Source of the DNA: Alteromonadaceae bacterium
Lineage (GTDB): Bacteria; Pseudomonadota; Gammaproteobacteria; Enterobacterales; Alteromonadaceae
Length of the DNA stretch: 43,019 bases
Direction: 5' to 3'
NCBI GenBank assembly: GCA_013373625.1
Contig: JABXHM010000115.1
Span: forward strand, 1 to 43,019
The translations under genes and the position numbers were made by a program. The notes below the pieces were generated by a model that saw only the letters and a program-made list of their open reading frames with translations, ran no database searches and was not told the origin of the DNA. Shown here one piece after another: positions 1 through 8,179 of this stretch (position 1 is the stretch's first letter; the number at the start of each line of letters is the position of its first letter).

Positions 1-1
1 A

Positions 2-103
2 ACACTTGCTTATGGTGAACGTCAGGTTGGCGCTATGATCCCGCCAAACAGCGACTTGACGTTCGAAATCGAATTGCTAGAAGTACTTACCCGCGACGAT
101 TAA
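2..103 (+). CDS. FKBP-type peptidyl-prolyl cis-trans isomerase, C-terminal end (partial)
   Basis: Only the last 33 residues and the TAA stop are inside the window; the gene starts upstream. The visible tail reads LAYGERQVGAMIPPNSDL and then an FEIELLEV strand. This is the usual end of the FKBP fold: an AYG turn, the IPP segment and the closing beta-strand of FkpA/FklB/Mip-type isomerases. These enzymes catalyse proline cis-trans isomerisation during folding, often in the periplasm. The subfamily and any signal peptide cannot be judged from this fragment. A hairpin followed by five T residues lies just downstream. Confidence 0.85.
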   Translation, partial: TLAYGERQVGAMIPPNSDLTFEIELLEVLTRDD

Positions 104-126
104 CGGGACAACCTGGTCAATAATAA

Positions 127-174
127 CGGTAAGTCCGGCCGGGATAGTCATTGTGGCCGCTTACCGCAGTTTTT
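127..174 (+). terminator. Probable Rho-independent terminator after the FKBP gene
   Basis: CGGTAAG (127-133) pairs with CTTACCG (160-166), an inner GGCC/GGCC pair is possible, and CAGTTTTT follows. It begins 23 bases after the stop codon of the FKBP gene. The loop is large, so the call is moderate. Confidence 0.5.
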
Positions 175-390
175 AGTGACCACGGCCGGAATCGGAATAC
201 TGCTTTTTTGCTCGTTGGTTAAATTTATAGCCTTTGTTCACACCTTGTCGGTATCGGATCACTGATATGTCGGCGCGGCCTCCCGTTGCGTGCTTAGTTG
301 AGAGCCGGATTCATCCAGGCGTGGTTGCATACAAATTCAAACTACTTTGAAATCAAACCACACACCACTGCGCGAAAATATGACATTTGA

Positions 391-666
391 ATGGTATTGA
401 TTAAAGAATTTAACAGATGGGTTGTTGCCACTGGCATATATGCCGCGGCGGTAGTGGCGACTGGTACTGGTGGTAGCGCAATAGCGATGAGAAAAGCGCT
501 GATATATTTATTAGTATTTGTCTTTTTTCAGGTCGTTTATGTCGTTCGGGCGGCGCCCTATGACTTAACGAGTCGCATTTTGATTTCTGTAGGGCTCTTA
601 TTTACTGTTGTGTATATAAAATATGAACGCCTGAGTGGCTATCGAAAGTCGTCGGACAGAATTTAG
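391..666 (+). CDS. Doubtful small membrane protein
   Basis: I do not recognise this 91-residue reading frame. It contains hydrophobic stretches at about residues 33-52 and 61-76 that could be two membrane helices, and it ends in a basic, polar tail. No convincing ribosome binding site precedes the ATG at 391. The internal ATG at 487 (MRKALIYLLVFVFFQ) would start directly before the first helix and is at least as plausible. It stands alone between the FKBP gene and the zinc-ribbon gene, with no neighbour to suggest a role. It may be a chance ORF. Confidence 0.3.
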   Translation: MVLIKEFNRWVVATGIYAAAVVATGTGGSAIAMRKALIYLLVFVFFQVVYVVRAAPYDLTSRILISVGLLFTVVYIKYERLSGYRKSSDRI

Positions 667-1122
667 TGCAGGCAATAACCTTCTTTTCCTGTATCGCAAA
701 CAATCAGTCTCATATCAACAATACCCAACACGCACAAAAATCCTTATACCTGTTTAAAAAACAAAACACGTTTACTGTATTCGCCTGTTAACCAGGCTCT
801 GCAGCGAGATGAAACGCTGCAAATGACAGTGCAAGGCAATGCTTGAGATTGAATCAATTCATCCTGGGTTAGCGACGAGTTGTCCACTTTCAAAATGCTG
901 GCAGACTTCATCGGTCAGCCATTCACGCCGGGTAACCAAAGAGCATAAACAATTAACAGCGCTCTGCTTTGGCAGTATTGGCCATCAATAAATGCACATG
1001 ACAAACAACTTCAATCGTTAAGGCACGTATCAGGCACAACAACCGCTTGCAGTAACTGCCTGCGCGTACTTTACACCGTTTGCTGTGCAACCTAGTTTTC
1101 ATAAAGGCCAAAGGAGGTACCT
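667..1122. other. Intergenic stretch without a recognisable gene
   Basis: About 450 bases. I see no convincing ORF, tRNA, long repeat or terminator. The only clear element is a strong Shine-Dalgarno sequence (AAAGGAGGT) at its right end, which serves the GTG start at 1123. Confidence 0.5.
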
Positions 1123-1734
1123 GTGCCGATAATTAAATGTCCAGACTGTTCAAACGAAATGTCAGATTTAGCGCCGGCTTGCCCAAATTGCGGTAAACCC
1201 AACGCCAATGCCCCTGTGCCTGAACGCAAACCAAGCATTCTGCTATGGGTGGGTATTGTTTTCGCTCCGATCTTATTTGCCTGGTTTACGCTGCGTAAAG
1301 GTTATACAAACAAGGTAAAAGGGATCGCATTTTCCTGGATGGTGATCACACTGATTTTCGTTGCCTCACAAGGTGACTCGAATGGTTCGTCAGGTTCACC
1401 TAAAACGGCCAGCGCTGATACGATCATAAATGTTGAGATGCAGACGCTTCTGGGCGCATATCAAAGCAACGAGGTCGGCGCCGATAACGAGTTCAAAGGC
1501 AATCTTATTCAGGTAAGAGGTATTGTCGGTGACGTTAAAAAAGACTTCGTTAATAACTTGTACGTTATGCTTGGTACCGGCGCTCAATTCGAAATCCCAC
1601 AAGTACAGGCATTTTTTGATGATTCAATGAATGACCAACTGGCGCAGCTTCGTAAAGGGCAAACAATAACCGTTGTCTGCCGGGTAGAAGGGCTAATGAT
1701 GAACGTATTAGCCCAGGACTGCATTATTAAGTAA
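1123..1734 (+). CDS. Zinc-ribbon membrane protein with OB-fold (tRNA_anti-like) domain
   Basis: This 203-residue protein starts at a GTG that follows a near-perfect AAAGGAGGT ribosome binding site. Residues 6-24 hold two CxxC pairs (CPDC, CPNC), a zinc ribbon. Two hydrophobic segments follow at about 37-57 and 65-83, then a low-complexity Ser/Gly linker. The C-terminal half (about 105-203) resembles the OB-fold 'tRNA_anti-like' domain: a GNLIQVRGIVGDV strand, a middle FEIPQVQAFF segment, and the end GQTITVVCRVEG with a final Cys strand. Such proteins are widespread, but their function is unknown. The topology suggests a cytoplasmic zinc ribbon and an OB domain on one side of the membrane. It lies next to the left boundary of the tRNA-Leu island but appears to be outside it. 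Confidence 0.85.
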   Translation: MPIIKCPDCSNEMSDLAPACPNCGKPNANAPVPERKPSILLWVGIVFAPILFAWFTLRKGYTNKVKGIAFSWMVITLIFVASQGDSNGSSGSPKTASADTIINVEMQTLLGAYQSNEVGADNEFKGNLIQVRGIVGDVKKDFVNNLYVMLGTGAQFEIPQVQAFFDDSMNDQLAQLRKGQTITVVCRVEGLMMNVLAQDCIIK

Positions 1735-1930
1735 TAGGCAAAATAACGCTAATCGGCCACACGACAAAAACAATGGAAGTTTGTCCTGTGGCTCTGGCAT
1801 GAACCGACATCGTGTCTCAGATACATGCCATAGCCCATACTACACTGCCAGTCAGGCTTTGCCCTGACAAAATACCTGGGCGTCACAAACTTTGATGGTC
1901 TTATCAATGAGATAATGGTGGTTGGGGCAC

Positions 1931-1954
1931 AAAAAAACCGACTCTAAGGTCGGT
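1931..1954 (-). terminator. Terminator displaced from the tRNA-Leu gene
   Basis: On the minus strand ACCGAC, a six-base loop and GTCGGT are followed by seven T residues (the A-run at 1931-1937 on the plus strand). This is a strong Rho-independent terminator for leftward transcription. It sits 22 bases beyond the 3'-end remnant of tRNA-Leu at 1977. That is the place expected for the terminator of the minus-strand tRNA gene before the island separated the two. Confidence 0.7.
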
Positions 1955-1976
1955 TTGTTGTTACAACATCTAAAAG

Positions 1977-1998
1977 TGGTACCAGAGGCCGGACTTGA
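1977..1998 (+). repeat. Left 22-bp direct repeat (att-like)
   Basis: Identical over 22 bases to 6677-6698, beginning TGGTACCAGAGG. On the minus strand it is the tRNA-Leu 3' end including the CCA. It is the probable left attachment-site remnant of the island. Confidence 0.8.
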
Positions 1999-2046
1999 TT
2001 GGACAGACATTCGGACGGCATGACCACGGAGGCAACGGATTTTGAA
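1977..2046 (-). pseudogene. Degenerate tRNA-Leu remnant
   Basis: After the 22-bp match at 1977-1998 there are 33 unmatched bases (18 in the true tRNA). Then GCAACGGATTTTGAA (2032-2046) matches the anticodon-arm region of the intact tRNA-Leu at 6717-6731. So more than the attachment core is shared, although the variable arm is replaced and the D arm and 5' acceptor strand are absent. It cannot fold as a tRNA. It may be a decayed second tRNA copy or the left boundary of the island. Confidence 0.6.
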
Positions 2047-2491
2047 AAGTTGGTGTGTTAAATGGTAATTTAAAATCAGTTGGTTGAAGTTTCAGTTAAA
2101 CACTTCGCATATAGTTACGCAGTAGAAAAGAGTGCAATGTTCTACTTTAGAACTCGAACGAACTATCTATAGCATTTCTCAGCCTTTATCCCCAGTACTG
2201 AACATTTTTCAATTTTTGGAGCAGTTTAAGACTACACCGTTATATCGTTATGGATAAAACTCTCTTAGGTTAATAGTTGTTTGTTTTCTGTACTAAAAAT
2301 AAGGTATGGTAATTCAGGATGATGCCTTTTTGAGCAAAGTGGTCGCAGCATTATGTGTTTACTGTAAATGTAATCAGTCCAGCTAATCAGTAAGAACAGT
2401 CTTAAACATCCTATCGATAGTTGAGGTGTCCTTCGGAAGTTGTCGGATATTCATAAGCTGTTCCCTTAAATTGTGAAAATGGAATTGAGCA
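2047..2491. other. A/T-rich leader of the island gene
   Basis: About 445 bases of A/T-rich DNA between the tRNA remnant and the ATG at 2492. No ORF of useful length, no integrase fragment and no clear long repeat were seen. It presumably contains the promoter of the NTPase gene. The base composition resembles the gene that follows rather than the flanking chromosome. Confidence 0.5.
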
Positions 2492-5400
2492 ATGACTAGT
2501 CAAAATAATGAAGAAGATTTTGAAGCAAAATCAAAAATCCCTTACGTTATACTACCAGTATATGATTTCGATAAAGTCTCTCCTAACGAGTCTGGTAAAG
2601 AAAAATCGTTAAAGAGATTCTGGATTAAAAAAAAGAAAAGTAAGTCTAAAAAGTCAGCTTATTTATATGGAAGAGAGCGATTCAAAACCAAATTACGTTC
2701 AACACTAACCGAAGCAGTAATTAATAATGGCGGTTGTTTTCTGGTTGGAGGCTATCGTGGGGTAGGTAAAACCTATTTAGTTGATAAGGTGATTCATCAA
2801 CTAACCACTAAATCTAAAGTTACCAAAAGCAATGAAAATAAAAATCCATTAGCGGGTATTTCCCTTGAAACAATTAAAATAGATCTTGGCGTAGATTCTG
2901 AACTTTCAACACGTGATATATTGTGCGATCTTACCGAGTCTCTTCACGCCCGTAGTGCCGAAAAAAATAGTGTAGTAAAGAAATATCTCGATCTATTTCA
3001 AATTGCTATGTTTATTTATTTTCCAGCACTTATTCTGTCGCTATATCATTTTCCTTATAGTCATAAGAGCGTCGGTTATTCCTTGCTGATTGGGCTATTT
3101 GCAAATGCCATTGGTATTGGCACTTTAGCCTTTATCATCGTTTTTCTTCTTTATCTTCGCCGCAAGTACGTTTCAAAAATTCTGAAAAACCACAGTATTA
3201 TAAAAGAGTTAACGTTTGCTTCTAGATTTGCCAGGGAATGGGATCATTCTTCGTCAATCAGTGCGCCGCCTATAAAAAACCCTTTTTTTCAAACCAAAAC
3301 TCGCCTGAATCAGGAACCTATTTCTGCCAGGAGAGTTCAGCAAGAACTAATTAATTATTTTAAGAAAGAACATGAAGATGGTAGGCGTTATATTATTGTT
3401 TTTGATGAGGTAGATAAGATAAACCCATCTGCTCCCGAGCCTGAATCTATGAAACATAAGTCCAGAAAACAAAAAGTAGATGAGTTACTTGGTGGACTGA
3501 AGGCATTGATGAATAACTCTAACGCTACGTTCATTGTCGTAGCTGGCAGAGAAATCGTGGATGCTTACTACTCAGAATCGGGATATACAAGTGTATTGTA
3601 CGAAAGTGTGTTCGATGACATCTTTTATATTCCCACGTTGTTAACTGACTGGAGTGACAATGCTCCTAACTCGTATACATCGATGTTGAGGGGTTATGTG
3701 CATGAGTACATGTTTGGTTACACGGAAAGTGGGCAAAGCATTGATGGAGCGAAAGAGCACGATAAAAAACAGTCCGAAACCCCTTTGAAAGAATTAATAG
3801 CGAAGATGGAAGACGCTCAGAATTCACATTCGGGTGAGAAGGACCAAAACTCAGTAGAAGTATTAGATCTTATTTTTTATTACGAAACGTTTATCAAATA
3901 CCTAACTTTGCATTGTTGGGGTAATTTTCGACGTTTGCAGTTGATGCTTCGTGATCACACCGAATACTATTCTGATGAATTGGAAGCGCGCTTTGCTAGA
4001 GATGGTTTAATCAGTTGTGTCAAAGATCCTTCTGCAGGACAAAAAATTTTATTATTTACGCCGACAGATATTAAACGAATGTTTGTCAGTGCAAGGTTAT
4101 ATGCTTTGTTCGAAGTTCATCTTGGTCGGGTTACATCAAAAACCGATGACAAAGCAGCAGTATCCAGTTTAATAACCATACTGGATATTTTCAGGTTTCA
4201 TAGTCGCGGTTTCTCGCGGCCTATGATAGATCGCACAGTAGCAGGTATTGATGTGCATACTGAATCGAGTTTGGCCTATATCGCGGACGACTACCTGCAT
4301 TCTACATTTCAATCAATGATACGCAGAACTTCAAACAATATATTCCCATATCGATTCTATTTATCTACAGATATGGAACTCAGTTATTTTGCCAAAATGC
4401 TCGGCGCTAAATCCTCTAGTTTTGAATTTGCTTTAGATTCTGCTGAACCTGTTAGAGAGTTCTACATGAAGGAGGCAATCAGACGCACTCCTGATGGGTT
4501 AGCTAATAGCTCATTAGCAAGTGCTAAATTACAAGCAATTTTAGGTGACTTATACAGCTCAGAACATAAATTCGATATGGCGTTAACGAGCTACTCAAAT
4601 ACACTTTTTTTGCTCAAAAAGTTACTGCGTAATCATGATGAAACACATTGGAAAGAGGACGCCGGGGTATCATTGGAATCGCAATATATGCTGATCCGTA
4701 CGTTGTTGAAAAAGGGAATTGTTGAAGAATCGAGAGAAAATAATAAAAAAGCGTTGGCAATTTATTCAGAAGCTGAAGGTATCGCTCGGACGGTGTTTGA
4801 TATTACGCCAACCAAACCTGATATTTTACGGAGAAAACGAAACGTTGAGGTCGACTGGCATTACAACGATGTAAATTCCGTTCTTGGACACTTTCACAGT
4901 ATTGCTGAGTCGGTAGTGGCAAAGTTGGCGATGGACTTTGTAGAGATTAAAGCAGGGAGAAAAACCAAGCTGGAAAACTTTTTCACAAGTTATTCATGGA
5001 AAGAGTTGAGCGAGAAACCTAGTTTTAAATTTCTATCTAAATATTTAAGTGCTGCTTTTTACAGTGGTCACTACAAAGTTCTAATAGAGCAGACTGAGAA
5101 GAATGTAGAAGAAAACCCGTCGGATTACAATGCAGTCGATGGGATGTTTAGATATGTAGACGGTTATGAGAGAAATGCCGCTGATAAATACATATGTGCG
5201 CAGATATTATTTTCTTCCTTTGCAGATGATGTACGAGCTTGGGTAGAGATGATAGAGAAACATAGCGAACTCAGAGCATTTTTTTTATTCTGGGCTCAAT
5301 GTGTGCTCTGGTTGTCCAATTTTGATCATAAACAAAATCAAGCATCCGATGAGCAATGGCTTAAAGAGTTAGAATTGTTAACTTTTATCGAAGCCCCGCT

Positions 5401-6589
5401 CTGTTCTGAAAAACAACAAAAAGAAGCCGTAAGAAAAATTACTAAAGCTTTTATTGAAACTTTTCGAGCTGCAGATCTTTCCAAAAAGCAGGGGAAACAC
5501 GCAGACGCCGCACACCAGTATTCTAGTATGTTGTTAAACTGGATCGCAGTTCTGGAGCTAGTGTCTTGGAAAGATCTAGTAGAAAAATGTGGAACTAAGA
5601 ATTTTTCTGATATTAGAGAGTTGGTAGAAAGTCTGCAACAAAAGCCGGAGTGGATAGATGATGCGGTTATAAGTGCACAGGATTGTGTTGAAAAGGCCGA
5701 TAGATCTGCCAACATCGCAATGCGTGGAAAAATAATTAATGACTATAAGCTTGCTACTGGCTCGAAAGTAACGAGTTCATTGAGAGTGACCGATATACTA
5801 AGTCAGTTCGAGGAGAATAATGTTACAAATGAAGCAAGGTCTACATTGATTTGGTGCCGTTCTAATTTAAGTAACTATTTATTGATGTTTGGTATTTGGG
5901 AAGACTACTGCCGCTACTCAATAATACAGTGGTGCGTCACTATCCCATCTATCCGGGTAGTTAGAAGATGTGCCACTGAAAGGATTTCTGAAACTTCACT
6001 ACCTCTGGATAAATTGCCGTCACCCGTGGGAAATTTGCCACGAGTTAGGGCGCTATATTGCTGGCTTCGGGCCAGGCATGAGATGCATACATTTCACGAC
6101 AAGTATAGAGTAGGATTTATAGACAAATATAACTGGGGTGACTCTGCTCATGTTGAACTCAAAAAAATAATAGAATTACTTGTTGAGTCATTGGATGAGT
6201 ACAGAAAAGCGTTTCGGAGTGACGACCCGGACAGTTTTCCGTCCAAATCTCATATCTACTTTAACTTGAACGAGTTACTCAAATTGCCGGATATCGACAA
6301 ATTGATTTCAGAAATACAAAAGGATAGTCAAGATAAACGTGATGACGAATTGTTTTATTTATTTTTAGAATCTGAATTTGTTAGTAAACATCTGGATAAA
6401 CATAGCCGCGATTTACAGCAGTTCAATGATGCTACATGCAGCGCATTTAAGCGAAAAATCCGGCACAAGTATTTTCTATATGATGATTTTGACGATCCAT
6501 TTTTGCTTGCTGAGTGGAGTCACTTACGATTGCTCTCATCCACAGCCAGGCTGCTGACGTCAGCGACTAAACGCTTCGAGTTAGACTAA
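2492..6589 (+). CDS. Large KAP-like membrane P-loop NTPase with TPR-like C-terminus, possible defence protein
   Basis: This 1365-residue protein is the only cargo gene of the island. A basic N-terminal stretch (residues 39-55) precedes a Walker A motif GGYRGVGKT (86-94). Two hydrophobic segments (about 168-187 and 196-221) follow, then Walker B IIVFDEVDK (301-309), a sensor-like FIVVAGRE (347-354) and WGNFRRL (476-482), a possible sensor-2 region. A pair of membrane helices between Walker A and Walker B is the hallmark of KAP-family NTPases (Kidins220/ARMS; PifA of the F plasmid, which excludes phage T7). The remaining ~800 residues are mostly helical and include TPR-like pairs (about 677-710 and 731-770). 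I infer a membrane-anchored signalling NTPase with a C-terminal sensor, possibly anti-phage. Family membership is an inference from topology, since Walker B here reads DEVD rather than the usual KAP-like DDxD. The ribosome binding site is weak. Confidence 0.75.
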   Translation: MTSQNNEEDFEAKSKIPYVILPVYDFDKVSPNESGKEKSLKRFWIKKKKSKSKKSAYLYGRERFKTKLRSTLTEAVINNGGCFLVGGYRGVGKTYLVDKVIHQLTTKSKVTKSNENKNPLAGISLETIKIDLGVDSELSTRDILCDLTESLHARSAEKNSVVKKYLDLFQIAMFIYFPALILSLYHFPYSHKSVGYSLLIGLFANAIGIGTLAFIIVFLLYLRRKYVSKILKNHSIIKELTFASRFAREWDHSSSISAPPIKNPFFQTKTRLNQEPISARRVQQELINYFKKEHEDGRRYIIVFDEVDKINPSAPEPESMKHKSRKQKVDELLGGLKALMNNSNATFIVVAGREIVDAYYSESGYTSVLYESVFDDIFYIPTLLTDWSDNAPNSYTSMLRGYVHEYMFGYTESGQSIDGAKEHDKKQSETPLKELIAKMEDAQNSHSGEKDQNSVEVLDLIFYYETFIKYLTLHCWGNFRRLQLMLRDHTEYYSDELEARFARDGLISCVKDPSAGQKILLFTPTDIKRMFVSARLYALFEVHLGRVTSKTDDKAAVSSLITILDIFRFHSRGFSRPMIDRTVAGIDVHTESSLAYIADDYLHSTFQSMIRRTSNNIFPYRFYLSTDMELSYFAKMLGAKSSSFEFALDSAEPVREFYMKEAIRRTPDGLANSSLASAKLQAILGDLYSSEHKFDMALTSYSNTLFLLKKLLRNHDETHWKEDAGVSLESQYMLIRTLLKKGIVEESRENNKKALAIYSEAEGIARTVFDITPTKPDILRRKRNVEVDWHYNDVNSVLGHFHSIAESVVAKLAMDFVEIKAGRKTKLENFFTSYSWKELSEKPSFKFLSKYLSAAFYSGHYKVLIEQTEKNVEENPSDYNAVDGMFRYVDGYERNAADKYICAQILFSSFADDVRAWVEMIEKHSELRAFFLFWAQCVLWLSNFDHKQNQASDEQWLKELELLTFIEAPLCSEKQQKEAVRKITKAFIETFRAADLSKKQGKHADAAHQYSSMLLNWIAVLELVSWKDLVEKCGTKNFSDIRELVESLQQKPEWIDDAVISAQDCVEKADRSANIAMRGKIINDYKLATGSKVTSSLRVTDILSQFEENNVTNEARSTLIWCRSNLSNYLLMFGIWEDYCRYSIIQWCVTIPSIRVVRRCATERISETSLPLDKLPSPVGNLPRVRALYCWLRARHEMHTFHDKYRVGFIDKYNWGDSAHVELKKIIELLVESLDEYRKAFRSDDPDSFPSKSHIYFNLNELLKLPDIDKLISEIQKDSQDKRDDELFYLFLESEFVSKHLDKHSRDLQQFNDATCSAFKRKIRHKYFLYDDFDDPFLLAEWSHLRLLSSTARLLTSATKRFELD

Positions 6590-6676
6590 CCTCAGGCGGC
6601 TATTAATACCTGATAGAATTAGATGAATGCTGATCCCCAATTTATGGGGTAGAGCCTAAAGCTACTCTGAAAGGAA

Positions 6677-6698
6677 TGGTACCAGAGGCCGGACTTGA
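6677..6698 (+). repeat. Right 22-bp direct repeat (att-like, within tRNA-Leu)
   Basis: Second copy of the 22-bp repeat, here part of the intact tRNA-Leu gene (3' acceptor strand, CCA and part of the T arm). The copies diverge immediately after base 6698. Confidence 0.8.
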
Positions 6699-6763
6699 AC
6701 CGGCACGCTATTTCTAGCAACGGATTTTGAATCCGTCATGTCTACCAATTTCATCACTCTGGC
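6677..6763 (-). tRNA. tRNA-Leu(CAA)
   Basis: An 87-base gene on the minus strand. The acceptor stem GCCAGAG pairs with CTCTGGT (the G1-U72 wobble is also seen in E. coli Leu tRNAs), followed by A and an encoded CCA. The anticodon stem ACGGA/TCCGT encloses the loop TTCAAAA, giving anticodon CAA, which reads UUG. A long variable arm (GCTAGAAATAGC) and a GGTTCAAGTCC T-arm fit the class II leucine type. It corresponds to leuX of E. coli, a frequent island integration site. The island lies directly behind its 3' end. Confidence 0.95.
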
Positions 6764-6804
6764 ACAGATAGATGTGCTATGACTGCGTTACAGTCAGGTT
6801 GCGA

Positions 6805-6832
6805 ATTATAACGATGTTGTCATTGGTGACAA
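6805..6832 (-). promoter_or_regulatory. Promoter of tRNA-Leu
   Basis: On the minus strand TTGTCA (6832-6827), 16 bases, then TATAAT (6810-6805). Transcription would begin about 35 bases before the mature 5' end at 6763. The leader contains a small GACTG/CAGTC hairpin (6781-6795). Confidence 0.65.
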
Positions 6833-7010
6833 GCCTTTTTTTGCGATTGACGGCTATTTGCTTATTATGTGTACGTTGCCTGTGCTAACTGTTGATATCG
6901 GAGTGAGGCAGCAAGATTTTTATTTACTTTCTTAATGCTGCCATAGGCTTGTGTCTCGGGCGATTGCGGCATAAAACGTAAAATAAATAGCAAAAAGATT
7001 AAAAAATGAC

Positions 7011-7040
7011 CTGACAGCTTCTGTGAAAGAGTGCTATTAT
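7011..7040 (+). promoter_or_regulatory. Promoter of the cold-shock gene with a long 5' leader
   Basis: CTGACA (7011-7016), an 18-base spacer and TATTAT (7035-7040). Transcription from here would give a leader of roughly 180 bases before the ATG at 7229, the length typical of cold-shock mRNAs that fold differently in the cold. I could not identify a conserved cold box. Confidence 0.55.
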
Positions 7041-7228
7041 TCTCCTGCCTTTAGAAGGTTCTATTACATTTGAATATTGCTCGTTCCGTTGATCCATTGT
7101 TAGTCCCTCGCGCGATTCACATATTAACGATTACTGAATCAAGCCTGCCGCAAAACAGATAGCCCCTTCAGTGCAATACCGATTGCGTTTTGCAATCACT
7201 TTAAAATTTATCCTATTAGGAGTTATCT

Positions 7229-7438
7229 ATGTCTACTACTACAGGCACAGTAAAATGGTTCGACGAAGCTAAAGGTTTCGGTTTTATTTCTCAAGCAGAT
7301 GGTGGCAAAGATGTATTCGTACATTTCCGCGCGATCAAATCTGACGGTTTCCGTACTTTAACTGAAGGCCAAAGCGTTCAGTTTACAGTAGAACAAGGAA
7401 ACAAAGGTCCTCAAGCAGCTGACGTAGAAGTGCTTTAA
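7229..7438 (+). CDS. Cold-shock protein, CspA family
   Basis: A 69-residue single cold-shock domain, the usual length for the family. It carries RNP1 (KGFGFI, residues 15-20) and RNP2 (DVFVHF, 28-33), the aromatic single-stranded nucleic-acid binding surface, and the start GTVKWFDEAKGFGFI is standard. These proteins act as RNA chaperones in the cytoplasm. A TAGGAG ribosome binding site precedes the ATG. The gene is monocistronic, with its own promoter, a long leader and a strong terminator. Which csp paralogue it is, and whether it responds to cold, cannot be told from the protein alone. Confidence 0.95.
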   Translation: MSTTTGTVKWFDEAKGFGFISQADGGKDVFVHFRAIKSDGFRTLTEGQSVQFTVEQGNKGPQAADVEVL

Positions 7439-7448
7439 GACTTTAAAA

Positions 7449-7473
7449 CAAGCGCCCCACGGGCGCTTGTTTG
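7449..7473 (+). terminator. Terminator of the cold-shock gene
   Basis: CAAGCGCCC (7449-7457), loop CAC, GGGCGCTTG (7461-7469), then TTTGC. A perfect 9-bp stem ten bases after the stop codon. Confidence 0.8.
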
Positions 7474-7614
7474 CTATTCCCTTCTGTATCAGTAACATTC
7501 CCGGGCTGCGCCAGCCAAATACATATCCAGCTTTTTTAGTTTCACACCCAAGCATCTACTTTCCTGCTATTCTGTGGCACACTTGCGCGCAGTATTTATT
7601 GATCCCTGAATGCC

Positions 7615-8154
7615 ATGAGTAAACAATCAAACAAATCGGTTAAAACCGTGACCACAGCACCCGTTAATACCGATATGAACAGAGCCAGCTTTGTACGTCG
7701 TCTTGCGGCGATGATTTATGACGCTCTGGTGGCCACAGCAGTGGGTATGTGCGCGGCGATGATTCTGATTGTCGGGTTGGTCGTGTCTCTTAAGAACGGC
7801 TGGTTAGATTTGCAAGGCTACGCTGAGCCAAATGAACTGCTGCAGCAATCATTGCTGTACAAAACGCTCATTCAAATATGGGTGGTATTGTGGGTGTCGG
7901 TCTTTTTCTTATGGTTTTGGAAACGTGGCGGTCAAACCTTAGGCATGCGTGCCTGGCGCTTACGTATTTTTAGCACTAACGATGCGCCGGTCACCTGGTC
8001 ACGTTTAGTGTTGAGGCTAATCACTTCGCTCGCGGGGCTGGGCACACTACTGGTATTGTTCGACGTCAAAAACAAACTGGCGCTGCAAGACAGGGTGGCT
8101 AAAACAGAAGTACTCAAACTTACCAAAGAACAAAATAACCACAAAAGCTGGTAA
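7615..8154 (+). CDS. RDD family membrane protein
   Basis: 179 residues. After a polar N-terminus the sequence ASFVRRLAAMIYDALV holds the conserved Arg and the Asp that define the RDD domain. Hydrophobic segments follow at about 38-60 and 84-103. GGQTLGMRAWRLRIF (about 105-119) is the typical RDD motif at the cytoplasmic side before the last helix (about 128-146). RDD proteins are small integral inner-membrane proteins; some have been linked to ion transport, but this one has no assigned substrate. It ends 25 bases from the stop of lptG, which runs the other way, so the two genes converge. Confidence 0.85.
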   Translation: MSKQSNKSVKTVTTAPVNTDMNRASFVRRLAAMIYDALVATAVGMCAAMILIVGLVVSLKNGWLDLQGYAEPNELLQQSLLYKTLIQIWVVLWVSVFFLWFWKRGGQTLGMRAWRLRIFSTNDAPVTWSRLVLRLITSLAGLGTLLVLFDVKNKLALQDRVAKTEVLKLTKEQNNHKSW

Positions 8155-8179
8155 TTTTAAGTGCTGTCTATGTTAAAGC

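Larger units (their letters stand above)
1977..6698. mobile_element. Genomic island inserted at the 3' end of tRNA-Leu(CAA)
   Basis: A 22-bp perfect direct repeat (1977-1998 and 6677-6698) bounds the segment. The repeat is the 3' end of tRNA-Leu with the CCA and part of the T arm, the classic target of tyrosine integrases. The intact tRNA remains at the right end, while a remnant and the probable tRNA terminator lie at the left end. The interior is clearly richer in A/T than the flanking core genes and carries one large gene. No integrase or excisionase is visible, so the element is either decayed or mobilised in trans. Insertion by an integrase is inferred from the boundaries alone. Confidence 0.7.

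Noticed and set aside
2492..6589. Reading the large island protein as a classical LuxR/STAND regulator
   Set aside because: No DNA-binding domain is visible and the two hydrophobic segments between the Walker motifs fit a membrane KAP-like NTPase better.
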